From Clostridiales bacterium (GTDB lineage Bacteria > Bacillota > Clostridia > Christensenellales > Pumilibacteraceae): a stretch of 33,455 bases of DNA. The notes under the pieces are model-generated. The model was not told the origin of the DNA, did no database searches, and saw only the letters and a list, made by a program, of their open reading frames with translations. The stretch lies in the NCBI GenBank assembly GCA_031286385.1, contig JAITUJ010000006.1:1-33455 (forward strand), written 5' to 3'. Positions within the stretch are counted from its first letter, which is position 1; the number at the start of each line of letters is the position of its first letter. Both the position numbers and the translations under genes were made by a program. Below, in pieces: positions 16,601 through 23,612 of the stretch.

Positions 16601-16744
16601 GCAGTAAGCCAGGGGATGTGTCAAATGGATTCAGAAATAACGGTCAATCTGTTGGGTGGAGTATTAACGGTTAACTACAATGAGCAAAATATTCTACTCA
16701 CTGGTGAGTGTTGCACTGTATTTAGTGGAATAATGGAAATTTAA
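13604..16744 (+). CDS. dapF: Fusion: degenerate CarB (1-775) plus diaminopimelate epimerase DapF (782-1046)
   Basis: The first 775 residues follow CarB through both halves, for example MGFSDDIIDKFAGV (385-398), the linker IDSCAGEY (418-425) and EKPTGVMIPFGGEHA (527-541). The ATP-grasp ligands are lost. Aligning on SKA/GYP, the E-x-N-P-R motif becomes K-I-R-P-N (212-216) in the first half and N-L-I-L-G (677-681) in the second. The N-terminal glycine-rich loop is missing and the allosteric MGS domain is absent. DapF follows in the same frame: KMHGVGNDYV (787-796), MYNADGSEGSMCGNAIRC with catalytic Cys853, and ERGSGETLACGSGACA with catalytic Cys989. DapF isomerises LL- to meso-diaminopimelate for peptidoglycan and lysine. 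No SD precedes an internal DapF start (ATG 15929 is the best candidate). GGAGG precedes the gene's own ATG. Confidence 0.9.
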   Translation: MPLNRHIKRVLIFVEDEFDCYLKQACTVFRDCGIKVVLVSPNPSLTATVKTMAEKIYFEPVTLENIQRIIIKEQPDSILNLFWGERLMSICMQMSDSGFLKDNNIKLLGTEQSKNEKINALSNLTEDFKEVEFLLLRDKLGNALMVSSSEKVVPSLQKSNSIVVYPSISLSKQVSDALKQKSLDLMHDMEIVGVCSVEFAINKNNFEFEIKKIRPNLTMSNIYAGKVFGYPIIEVSIKLSLGFHLEEIKNKITGNCACIQPNVDYLALKLFSEENGNIVTIAHSFEATLMKALRGVNSDLHTLNLPKLQNLSDDELLNLLEEQSDQSIYLCFEALNRNVDVEILAHKTKIDKVFLCCMRNIVDMQSELTKIEGDKTEIYQRAKKMGFSDDIIDKFAGVNFSHAIKKLNSNFGYTYHEIDSCAGEYKSNSLCFYSEWSDACSSAIAQDKSQSKDKIVLLAPNQVVNGKHDYCSNYCFEQAVRILKDLGYQICSVGNNLLSLFTESDAPHKMYTESLCIEDIMGVINKEKPTGVMIPFGGEHANTIAQKLSRNGVKVLGTSTDSVDLVWDSVRFFQSLHSLGIDYTDLNENYNVVKDKFISVDAITDGNEVLILGFLQHSSFSEYGNSQKIMIYPSSSINDEVAQQILSISKKIVKHLKCKGLFQLCVLIKGQEVFVQNLILGASNNIPFLSKALELPVFELAIKAMTGKKWTDVNFGVEYLPYIADKVAYLQESQAFGIGKTVREAVLKAMLATDCDDVLQNHFDTNNTKLITLNDMRKSKQELRFVKMHGVGNDYVFVDCRRKELDSVQNLAVELSNRHFGIGSDGLVLILKSNSADAKMCMYNADGSEGSMCGNAIRCIAKYLFDSGSVKKTTMSIETASMICQVKLILSRGKAIGAKVTLESPKVVEKRKIIIEDIEKDVVFVNVGNDHCVHFVPNLSVIEFGKRAPLYQNHPDFMDKPNVEFVQIISKSEISIRVFERGSGETLACGSGACAAVVAAVSQGMCQMDSEITVNLLGGVLTVNYNEQNILLTGECCTVFSGIMEI

Positions 16745-16803
16745 TGTTTGGTTTAATAGCTTATATAAAATAATAGATAAATTTAGTAAAAGAGGGTGTA
16801 CAA

Positions 16804-18405
16804 ATGAGCAAACATATTTTTATTACCGGTGGTGTAGCTTCGGGTATTGGCAAAGGGATAACCTCTGCTTCATTGGGTAGATTATTGAAATCACGCAATT
16901 TAAAAGTAGTTGCACAAAAGTTGGATCCATATCTAAATGCCGATCCAGGTTTGCTTAACCCTTTGGAGCATGGAGAGGTGTTCGTATTAGATGATGGTAC
17001 AGAGGCTGATTTGGACTTGGGGCACTATGAAAGGTTTATAGATGAAAACTTGACCAGTTTTAGTACAACTACAAGTGGTAAAGTTTACTGTGATATGTTG
17101 ATAGCAGAAAAGACTGGAAAGTTTAATGGAATCACAATACAAGTTATACCACATGTAACAGATGAAACTAAGAAAATAGTTTATGACTGCGCTAAAAAAA
17201 GTAAAGCCGATGTTGTTATTACAGAGATAGGTGGTACAGTAGGTGATCTGGAAAGCCAAGCTTTTATAGAAGCAGCAAGGCAGATAAGTATTGAAAAACC
17301 AAATGATTGCCTATTTATACATGTTTCTCTTGTGCCATTTTTAAAGTTAAGTAGCGAGTATAAGACAAAACCCACACAGCACAGTGTTAAGATGTTACAG
17401 TCTATGGGAATTAGACCAGATATAATAGTGACTAGAAGTGATGAAAAAATGGATCAAGTTTCATTGGATAAAATCTCAAAGTTCTGTTATGTTCAAAAAG
17501 ACTGTGTAGTGCAAAACTACAATGTAAATCACCTGTATGAAATACCATTAATACTGCATAATGGAGGACTAGATTCCGTTGTAGTTAGACAATTAAAGTT
17601 GAAATGTTCAGCACCAAACTTGACTGAATGGCAAAGGGTCGTGGACAGTATTAAGACACTTGATGGAGCCGTTAATGTTGCATTAGTTGGTAAATATGTA
17701 GCCCTGCAAGATTCTTACTTGTCCGAAGTCGAAGCACTGTCCCATGCAGGGTTTGCTTGTGGTAAAAAAATACGCATTAAATGGGTGGATAGCAACACTC
17801 TAAATGAGGAAAATGCCAGTGTGCTATTGGGTGATTGTGCAGGTGTTTTGGTTCCTGGTGCATTTGGAAGTAGAGGTATAGACGGTTTGATTGTGGCTTG
17901 TAAGTATGCAAGAGAGCATAATATACCATATTTAGGATTGAGCATGGGTATGCAAGTAGCCTGTATAGAGTTTGCTAAAAATGTTTGTGGTCTAAAAAAT
18001 GCTACGAGTACTGAGTTTGAAAAAGACACAAAAGTACCCGTTGTGCACTTGATGAGTAATTTAAATGTGCGTACCAAAGATGGTTCAATGCGTATTGGAG
18101 CGTATGACTGCACATTGTTAAAAGACAGTAAAATTTCTAAACTCTATCAAAGTCTAGATATTAGTGAAAGGCATCGCAATCGCTATGAGATAAATTTTGA
18201 CTTTATAAAAACTCTAACAGACAGTGGATTGACGATTAGTGGCAGAAGTGTAATAGGCAGTTTTGTAGAAAGCATAGAAAATCCAGCTTGTGATTTTTTT
18301 ATTGCAGTACAGTACCATCCACAGTTCAAATCTCGTCCGAATAGAGCGCATCCGTTATTTAAAGGTTTTGTAGAAGCTATGATGGGGAAACCATTCAACA
18401 ACTAA
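16804..18405 (+). CDS. pyrG: CTP synthase with inactivated glutaminase domain
   Basis: PyrG aminates UTP to CTP. The 533-residue protein has an intact synthase domain: GGVASGIGKGI (9-19), DPYLNADPG (41-49), DDGTEADLDLGHYERF (63-78) and TEIGGTVGDLES (140-151). In the C-terminal GATase domain the nucleophile motif is G-L-S-M-G-M-Q, so Cys is Ser380. The last motif reads YHPQ (504-507), keeping His505 but with Gln507 in place of Glu. The oxyanion loop has PGAFG in place of PGGFG. In E. coli, mutation of this Cys abolishes glutamine use but leaves ammonia-dependent activity. I infer an ammonia-only enzyme. It lies 59 nt after the CarB-DapF gene with SD GAGGG, so it is probably in the same operon. 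Confidence 0.95.
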   Translation: MSKHIFITGGVASGIGKGITSASLGRLLKSRNLKVVAQKLDPYLNADPGLLNPLEHGEVFVLDDGTEADLDLGHYERFIDENLTSFSTTTSGKVYCDMLIAEKTGKFNGITIQVIPHVTDETKKIVYDCAKKSKADVVITEIGGTVGDLESQAFIEAARQISIEKPNDCLFIHVSLVPFLKLSSEYKTKPTQHSVKMLQSMGIRPDIIVTRSDEKMDQVSLDKISKFCYVQKDCVVQNYNVNHLYEIPLILHNGGLDSVVVRQLKLKCSAPNLTEWQRVVDSIKTLDGAVNVALVGKYVALQDSYLSEVEALSHAGFACGKKIRIKWVDSNTLNEENASVLLGDCAGVLVPGAFGSRGIDGLIVACKYAREHNIPYLGLSMGMQVACIEFAKNVCGLKNATSTEFEKDTKVPVVHLMSNLNVRTKDGSMRIGAYDCTLLKDSKISKLYQSLDISERHRNRYEINFDFIKTLTDSGLTISGRSVIGSFVESIENPACDFFIAVQYHPQFKSRPNRAHPLFKGFVEAMMGKPFNN

Positions 18406-18496
18406 CCCATTAGAGTTAAATGTAAAATATGTTTTCTTGGTTTTAGCATGAGCCACAATATATATAAATTTATTTGTTGCATTACAGTTTATAAAT

Positions 18497-18525
18497 TTGA
18501 CCATTTTAAAAAATTGTAGTATAAT
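18497..18525 (+). promoter_or_regulatory. Promoter of the 18550 gene
   Basis: TTGACC (18497-18502), a 17-nt spacer and TATAAT (18520-18525), 24 nt before the ATG. Confidence 0.7.
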
Positions 18526-18549
18526 AGTGTAAGTTTTATAGGAGATATT

Positions 18550-19131
18550 ATGTCACAAAATGTTCAAAATACAAGCTTGGTAAGAGGGGAGCGAACACTA
18601 CAAAAATTGTCAATGCAACAAATTGTTCAAGCTTTTGACAGTGTAATACAGAAAGCAAAAAATCAATCGGTTGCTTTACCAAAAAATAATAGTGCAAAAT
18701 CAAAGTTGTACTTTGCTGCTCCTTGGTTTAACGAGTTAGAAGAGCTTATATACAAAAAATGTCAGTGTATATTTGACGCTGTGAGCTTAAAGTCAAAGTA
18801 TGAAGTGTTTTGGCCAAAGGATAATGTGTACGATACTCCAAATGAAGCTTTTTTAGCAGATGTCAGAGAAATAAAAAGTGCTGAAATTATTTTGGCACTA
18901 GTGACCACACTAGATGTCGGTACCGCTTGGGAAATAGGTTATGCGTATGCTCTGAACAAAAAAATTGTATTGTTAGGCTTTGATGAAAGTTGTTTGATGT
19001 CACACATCAACATTATGTTGGGGTTTTCTGCTGATTTCATTACAATTGAAAGTTTGCAAAAGTTATTAGTGGGTACAATAGAACAAAAAGATTTCATCAA
19101 AATAGACAACACTTGGCAAGGTAAGCAATAG
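18550..19131 (+). CDS. Nucleoside 2-deoxyribosyltransferase-like protein
   Basis: The 193-residue product has an N-terminal extension of about 50 residues and then a domain that fits the nucleoside 2-deoxyribosyltransferase family: KLYFAAPWF (52-60) as the first strand and loop, an Asp in FLADVREIKSAEI, and DVGTAWEIGYAYAL, whose Glu is the expected nucleophile, followed by KKIVLLGF. These enzymes move deoxyribose between bases in nucleoside salvage; related proteins hydrolyse modified or damaged nucleotides. SD is TAGGAGAT. It follows pyrG and fits a salvage context. The following 95-aa gene begins 2 nt after its stop. Specificity for purine or pyrimidine cannot be read from the sequence. Confidence 0.8.
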   Translation: MSQNVQNTSLVRGERTLQKLSMQQIVQAFDSVIQKAKNQSVALPKNNSAKSKLYFAAPWFNELEELIYKKCQCIFDAVSLKSKYEVFWPKDNVYDTPNEAFLADVREIKSAEIILALVTTLDVGTAWEIGYAYALNKKIVLLGFDESCLMSHINIMLGFSADFITIESLQKLLVGTIEQKDFIKIDNTWQGKQ

Positions 19132-19133
19132 TC

Positions 19134-19421
19134 ATGAAGCTAGATAAAAATGACAAAGTAAATAGAGCGGAAAAAATTTTGGGACACAAGCTGTCAGTAG
19201 CTTTCAACAATGCTCAGTCAGACAGAGAAAAGCTAGCTGCAATATATGTGTTTGGTGTCAAATGGGCTAAAGAATTTGAACAACATAGTGTAGATACCCA
19301 ACTTCTTTTACAGTACTCAAAAATTGGAGCTCATCATTACAGTGATTTACAAATGGGCATACTGTTGTCAAAATACTTGGTAGATAAGGATAAAATAAAA
19401 AAGCTTCTAAGCTTTTTTTAA
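19134..19421 (+). CDS. Unknown 95-aa protein coupled to the deoxyribosyltransferase gene
   Basis: A 95-residue, mostly helical, Lys- and Leu-rich soluble protein. No family is recognised. It begins 2 nt after the preceding stop, so the two are almost certainly co-translated. Its last codons form the upstream arm of the terminator that ends the operon. It may be a partner of the deoxyribosyltransferase-like enzyme, an inference from spacing alone. Confidence 0.65.
   Translation: MKLDKNDKVNRAEKILGHKLSVAFNNAQSDREKLAAIYVFGVKWAKEFEQHSVDTQLLLQYSKIGAHHYSDLQMGILLSKYLVDKDKIKKLLSFF
19397..19420 (+). terminator. Intrinsic terminator overlapping the stop codon
   Basis: AAAAAAGCTT (19397-19406) and AAGCTTTTTT (19409-19418) are complementary, so the stem and T run lie inside the last codons and the TAA of the 95-aa gene. 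Confidence 0.65.
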
Positions 19422-19568
19422 AAACATCGTAGCATGTAAAAGTTTGCTTTTTAAATTACTACTCTATAAAATGGACAAGAACAGTAACAATTCTCTTTGT
19501 GAATACAAAAAATCATAAAAAAGAACAAAAAAGGAACAATAAATATTTGTAAAATAGTCATAAAATAG

Positions 19569-19597
19569 TTGACATAGTTTTTGTTTTGTAGTAGAAT
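19569..19597 (+). promoter_or_regulatory. Promoter of the S10 cluster
   Basis: TTGACA (19569-19574), a 17-nt spacer and TAGAAT (19592-19597). Confidence 0.7.
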
Positions 19598-19606
19598 AAA
19601 TAAGCT

Positions 19607-19644
19607 TGCCAAAAGAGGGTTTATTTGTTTTAAACTATTTGGCA
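19607..19644 (+). promoter_or_regulatory. Leader hairpin of the S10 cluster
   Basis: TGCCAAA (19607-19613) pairs with TTTGGCA (19638-19644), with an inner stem GTTTA/TAAAC (19619-19635). In E. coli an S10 leader structure mediates L4 autoregulation. This structure is different in sequence, so any such role is inference. Confidence 0.4.
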
Positions 19645-19673
19645 CACACGATACAGTTGTTGGAGTAAAAAAT

Positions 19674-19982
19674 ATGGCAGGTCAAAAAATTAGAATAAAG
19701 TTGAAAGCGTATGATCATGACTTAATTGACAGTAGTGCGGCAAGAATTGTAGAGACTGCAAAGCGCACGGGAACAAAAGTGAGTGGTCCAATACCTTTAC
19801 CTACTGATCGTGAAATTGTCACAATATTGCGTGCAGTGCACAAGTATAAAGATGCGAGAGAATCTTTTGAGATGCGTACACATAAGAGGGTGATAGATAT
19901 TTACGCTCCTTCGGCTAAAACTGTAGACAGTTTGATGAAGTTGGATTTGCCTGCCGGTGTTGACATACAAATTAAATTGTAA
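19674..19982 (+). CDS. rpsJ: Ribosomal protein S10
   Basis: A small-subunit protein, also a partner of NusB in antitermination. It has 102 residues, the normal length. Family landmarks are RIRLKAYDH-like [15 protein letters not shown] at the N-terminus, [17 protein letters not shown] and the C-terminal [13 protein letters not shown]. The start is ATG 19674, preceded by GGAG at 9-nt distance; the frame is open further upstream, but that stretch overlaps the promoter. First gene of the S10 cluster. A 26-nt AT palindrome (19980-20005) follows the stop. Confidence 0.97.
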   Translation: MAGQKIRIKLKAYDHDLIDSSAARIVETAKRTGTKVSGPIPLPTDREIVTILRAVHKYKDARESFEMRTHKRVIDIYAPSAKTVDSLMKLDLPAGVDIQIKL

Positions 19983-20005
19983 AAGTAAAATAAATTTTAC
20001 TTTTA
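19980..20005. repeat. AT-rich palindrome after rpsJ
   Basis: TAAAAGTAAAAT (19980-19991) and ATTTTACTTTTA (19994-20005) are exact inverted copies. Nearly all pairs are A-T, so as a terminator it would be weak; it may modulate rpsJ/rplC read-through. Confidence 0.45.
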
Positions 20006-20059
20006 TTTGTGATTTTATCTTTAAATGTGCTTTTTTAAGTGCATGACAAATTAACTACT

Positions 20060-20683
20060 ATGAAAGCAATCATTGGAAAAAAACTGGGTATGACCCAAAT
20101 ATTTGACGAAAAAGGGAAAGTTATTCCTGTCACTGCTGTATTGGCGGGGCCTATGACTGTAGTGCAAAAAAAGACTGCAGAGCGTGACGGTTATGAGTCT
20201 GTTCAGTGTGCTTTTGATGATGCTAAGGCTGTTTCAAAACCATTGCAAGGTCATTTTAAAAAAGCGGGAGTCACACCAAAGAGAGTGTTGATGGAGTTTG
20301 ATTTGGACAACTATGCTGACATAAATGTAGGGCATCAAGTAAAATGTGATGTGTTTAGTGTTGGAGATGTGGTAGATGTAAGCGGGAATACAAAGGGCAG
20401 GGGGTTTACTGGTTCCATCAAGCGTTGGAATCATCACAGACTAAAAATGACTCACGGTACAGGTCCGACGCATAGAAGTTTGGGTAGTACAGGAAGTAAC
20501 AGTGACCCTTCTAAAGTTATCAAAGGGTTAAGAATGGCCGGTCAGTATGGTAATGAAAAGGTTACTATTCAAAACTTGCAAGTTGTAAAAGTTGATGTGG
20601 AGCGCAATGTCTTGTTGATAAGGGGAGCCGTCCCTGGTCCAAAGGGAGCTTATGTTACAGTGGCAAGTGCAGTCAAGGTCTAA
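20060..20683 (+). CDS. rplC: Ribosomal protein L3
   Basis: An early-assembly large-subunit protein near the peptidyl transferase centre. It has 207 residues, typical. It starts MKAIIGKKLGMTQIF and contains the family stretch GRGFTGSIKRWNHHRLKMTHG and the conserved RMAGQYG. I chose ATG 20060 by homology; a GTG at 20039 would add seven unrelated residues. No Shine-Dalgarno precedes either start, unlike rpsJ. After the stop, TTGGGAAA occurs twice (about 20706 and 20722) before rplD. Confidence 0.96.
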   Translation: MKAIIGKKLGMTQIFDEKGKVIPVTAVLAGPMTVVQKKTAERDGYESVQCAFDDAKAVSKPLQGHFKKAGVTPKRVLMEFDLDNYADINVGHQVKCDVFSVGDVVDVSGNTKGRGFTGSIKRWNHHRLKMTHGTGPTHRSLGSTGSNSDPSKVIKGLRMAGQYGNEKVTIQNLQVVKVDVERNVLLIRGAVPGPKGAYVTVASAVKV

Positions 20684-20740
20684 ATAAAAATGTTTGCATT
20701 TGTATCTTGGGAAAAATACAAGTTTGGGAAAGCAATATAA

Positions 20741-21373
20741 ATGAAAGTAAAAATTTACAAGCAAAGCGGGCAAGAGTCTGGCGAATGTACACTAGACCAG
20801 AGTGTTTGGGGAAATGAGTACAATCAATTTCTGATACATCAAGTGGTAGTAGCGCAAATGGCAAATTCTAGGCAAGGTACAAAATCATCTTTAACAAGAG
20901 ATGAAGTCAGGGGTGGTGGTAAAAAACCATGGAGACAAAAAGGTACTGGTAGAGCACGGCAAGGTAGTATACGCTCTCCGCAGTGGACTGGTGGTGGTGT
21001 AGTCTTTGCCCCAAAACCTAGGGATTTTGGTAAAAAAGTCAATAAGCAAGCTAAAACGGTAGCATTGAAAAGTGCTTTGTCGCAGTTGGTTGCAGAAAAC
21101 CGTCTGATAGTTTTGGATAATCTCGTGTTCAAACAAAATAAGACGAGAGAAATGGTAAAAGTGCTAAACGCATTTAAGACCAAGTCTGCGTTGGTATTGT
21201 TGACAGAGGGGCAAGCTTTGGTTGCTCGTGCTTGTGGCAACATTCAAAAGGTCACTCCGTTGCCCGTCAATCAAATAAATTTGTACGATATACTCTCTCA
21301 TGACAAGTGTATGCTCACTGCGGATGCTGTCAAGTTGATAGAAAAAGTATATGGGGAGGGGCAGGTTAAATGA
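20741..21373 (+). CDS. rplD: Ribosomal protein L4
   Basis: A large-subunit protein that lines the exit tunnel; in some bacteria it regulates the S10 operon. It has 210 residues. The tunnel-loop region is recognisable as GGGKKPWRQKGTGRARQGS followed by PQWTGGGVVFAPKPRD. The SD is weak (GGGAAAG about 11 nt upstream). The stop TGA overlaps the ATG of rplW (ATGA), indicating coupling. Confidence 0.97.
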   Translation: MKVKIYKQSGQESGECTLDQSVWGNEYNQFLIHQVVVAQMANSRQGTKSSLTRDEVRGGGKKPWRQKGTGRARQGSIRSPQWTGGGVVFAPKPRDFGKKVNKQAKTVALKSALSQLVAENRLIVLDNLVFKQNKTREMVKVLNAFKTKSALVLLTEGQALVARACGNIQKVTPLPVNQINLYDILSHDKCMLTADAVKLIEKVYGEGQVK

Positions 21374-21663
21374 CAGCGCATGATGTAATCAAAAGACCAA
21401 TTTTGAGTGAAAAATCTTTAGTTGGTGTGGAAAATAAAAAGTATGTATTTGAAGTTGACTTGCATTCTACAAAGTTACAGATAAGAGCAGCTGTAGAGGA
21501 ATTGTTTGATGGTGCAAAAGTTGAAAGCGTTCACACAGTGAGAGTGAGTGGTAAGTATAAGCGACAGGGAAAAAATAGTGGTTACACTAGTGATTATAAA
21601 AAGGCAATTGTTCAATTGACAAAAAAGAGCAAAAGTATCACTTTCTTTGACAGTTTAAATTGA
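21370..21663 (+). CDS. rplW: Ribosomal protein L23
   Basis: This protein sits at the exit-tunnel rim and binds trigger factor and SRP. It has 97 residues, normal. It begins MTAHDVIKRPILSEKS and contains KYVFEVD and the KIxxAVEELF-like QIRAAVEELF, typical of the family. The ATG overlaps the rplD stop. GGGGAGGGG upstream is a strong SD. A hairpin lies in the 67-nt gap before rplB. Confidence 0.96.
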   Translation: MTAHDVIKRPILSEKSLVGVENKKYVFEVDLHSTKLQIRAAVEELFDGAKVESVHTVRVSGKYKRQGKNSGYTSDYKKAIVQLTKKSKSITFFDSLN

Positions 21664-21690
21664 TATCAAAATTTAAAATAAATTGATTTT

Positions 21691-21714
21691 GCATGGGGCT
21701 TTGGTTCCCTATGC
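21691..21714 (+). promoter_or_regulatory. Hairpin upstream of rplB
   Basis: GCATGGGG (21691-21698) pairs with CCCTATGC (21707-21714), with one G-U pair and an 8-nt loop, ending 16 nt before the rplB ATG. No T run follows, so it is not a terminator. It may be an RNA-processing site or a translational regulator. Confidence 0.5.
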
Positions 21715-21730
21715 TATGTAAAGAAAACTT

Positions 21731-22558
21731 ATGGCGGTAAAAAGATTTAAACCCAAAACTCCTGGTACAAGACATATGACGGTATCGTCATATGAGGAGA
21801 TAACAACAAGTGTCCCAGAATATAGCTTGACTGAGAGTATCAGCAGAGGCGGTGGACGCAACAATACTGGTAGAATAACTGTTCGTCACATTGGTGGTGG
21901 TAATAGAAGGTTGTACCGTATTGTTGATTTTAAACGCAACAAGTTTGATATACCAGCAAAAGTTGCTACGATAGAGTATGACCCAAATAGAAGTGCTTAT
22001 ATAGCTTTGTTGAATTATGTTGATGGTGAGAAGCGTTATATTTTGGCTCCGTTAGGTCTAAAAGTTGGTGATACGGTGCTTTCAGGTGCTTCTGCAGATA
22101 TTAAAGTTGGCAACTGCTTGGCTTTGAGTGCTATCCCGGTAGGTACTTTTGTACACAATATTGAGATGCAACCAGGTCGTGGAGGGCAGATAGCAAAGGC
22201 TGCTGGCATGGCAGCACAGTTGATGGCAAAAGAAGGGAACTATGCGACACTAAGGCTACCTAGTGGTGAAATGCGTATGATATTTGCTCAATGCAGGGCA
22301 ACCATTGGTCAGGTAGGTAATTTGGACCATGAGTTGGTATCCATAGGTAAGGCTGGTAGAAAACGGCATATGGGTGTAAAACCTACTGTGAGAGGTTCGG
22401 TAATGAATCCATGTGATCACCCTCACGGAGGTGGTGAGGGTAAGTCGCCTGTAGGTAGACCAGGGCCAGTAAGTCCGTGGGGTAAACCTACGCTTGGATA
22501 CAAGACACGCAAAAAACGCAATACGACAGATAAGTTTATTGTAACTAGAAGAAAATAG
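21731..22558 (+). CDS. rplB: Ribosomal protein L2
   Basis: L2 is needed for subunit association and peptidyl transferase assembly. It has 275 residues, normal. Motifs: [28 protein letters not shown], and the signature DHPHGGGEG with [15 protein letters not shown] near the C-terminus, including the conserved His. The SD is weak (AAAGAAA) and the upstream hairpin is close. It is followed by a 128-nt gap before rpsS, long for this operon type. Confidence 0.97.
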   Translation: MAVKRFKPKTPGTRHMTVSSYEEITTSVPEYSLTESISRGGGRNNTGRITVRHIGGGNRRLYRIVDFKRNKFDIPAKVATIEYDPNRSAYIALLNYVDGEKRYILAPLGLKVGDTVLSGASADIKVGNCLALSAIPVGTFVHNIEMQPGRGGQIAKAAGMAAQLMAKEGNYATLRLPSGEMRMIFAQCRATIGQVGNLDHELVSIGKAGRKRHMGVKPTVRGSVMNPCDHPHGGGEGKSPVGRPGPVSPWGKPTLGYKTRKKRNTTDKFIVTRRK

Positions 22559-22686
22559 TGAAAAATTATTTTTATTAAAATGGGTACTTTAATTGTTGGA
22601 AATTAGTTCAGCTTTTTAAAGCAGTGTGAATCAGGATTTTCAGTTTTATTATTTATGACTATTAAAGATATGGTATAAGGAAGCGT

Positions 22687-22962
22687 ATGAGTAGAAGTCT
22701 TAAAAAGGGACCTTTTGTGCAAGAGCGTTTATTTAAAAGAGTAACGAGCATGGCACAAGGTGACAAAAAAATTATAAAGACATGGTCAAGGTCATCTACA
22801 ATATTCCCAGAGTTTGTAGGATTTACTATTGCCGTGCATGATGGCAAAAAACATGTTCCTGTGTACTGCACAGAGGATATGGTTGGTCACAAGTTAGGTG
22901 AATTTGCACCAACGCGTACTTTTAGGGGTCATAGCGGTGATAAAAAGACAGGAGCAAAATAA
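22687..22962 (+). CDS. rpsS: Ribosomal protein S19
   Basis: A 30S head protein that contacts the A-site tRNA and S13. It has 91 residues, normal. It begins [11 protein letters not shown], with [22 protein letters not shown] and the C-terminal [14 protein letters not shown], all conserved. SD AAGGAAG. It ends 2 nt before rplV. Confidence 0.97.
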   Translation: MSRSLKKGPFVQERLFKRVTSMAQGDKKIIKTWSRSSTIFPEFVGFTIAVHDGKKHVPVYCTEDMVGHKLGEFAPTRTFRGHSGDKKTGAK

Positions 22963-22964
22963 CA

Positions 22965-23612
22965 ATGGCAACGCGATTTAAACAAAAAGCTTTACAGCTG
23001 TCAAACAACCGTGATAAGCGTCCGACAGCACATGCTAGATATGTTAGAATATCCCCATACAAAGTCAGAACTGTGTTGGGTGTAGTTAGGGGTAAGCCAG
23101 TTAATCAGGCTTTGGCACTGTTGACAAATATGCCACGGGGTGCAAGTGAAGTTGTATTTAAGGTTATCAGTAGTGCAGTAGCAAATGCTGAAAATAATTT
23201 GAATCTTGTTAGAGATGATCTATTTGTCGCAGAAATTTTTGCTTCACAAGGGTCGCACCTAAAACGAATGGTACCTAAAGCCAAAGGTAGTTCGGGTAGT
23301 ATATTAAAGCGAACTAGTCACATTACTGTAAAACTTGATGAAATAAATGATACACAGTTAAAGGTAACAAAAGTTGACGAGAATGCTGGTGCAACAAAGC
23401 CAAGAACATCTGTTAAAAAGGGAACTCCAAAAACTGTAAAGAAGCAACCTACAAAAAAGGTTGGTAAAACGGTTGGAGCTAAAAAGTCTACTAAGACTGT
23501 AAAAGCTGACACCAGCATAAATGGAACAAAAAAAGAAGTAGTTAAACCAAAAGCAAAGAAAAACGACGCAAGCGCTATATCTAAGGAGACTGACAATGGG
23601 TCAAAAGGTTAA
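22965..23612 (+). CDS. rplV: Ribosomal protein L22 with long lysine-rich C-terminal tail
   Basis: The core, residues 1 to about 128, matches L22, a tunnel protein: [27 protein letters not shown] and the beta-hairpin region with [21 protein letters not shown]. Normal length is about 110-115, but this protein has 215 residues. The extra 87 are Lys-, Thr- and Val-rich low complexity (for example [18 protein letters not shown]). GGAG lies 10 nt before the ATG. The tail overlaps rpsC by 17 nt, so the last codons include the rpsC SD and start. Confidence 0.95.
   Translation: MATRFKQKALQLSNNRDKRPTAHARYVRISPYKVRTVLGVVRGKPVNQALALLTNMPRGASEVVFKVISSAVANAENNLNLVRDDLFVAEIFASQGSHLKRMVPKAKGSSGSILKRTSHITVKLDEINDTQLKVTKVDENAGATKPRTSVKKGTPKTVKKQPTKKVGKTVGAKKSTKTVKADTSINGTKKEVVKPKAKKNDASAISKETDNGSKG

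Noticed and set aside
15929-16744. dapF as a separate gene with its own start
   Set aside because: No SD precedes ATG 15929, there is no stop between CarB-like and DapF parts, and the frame is continuous.
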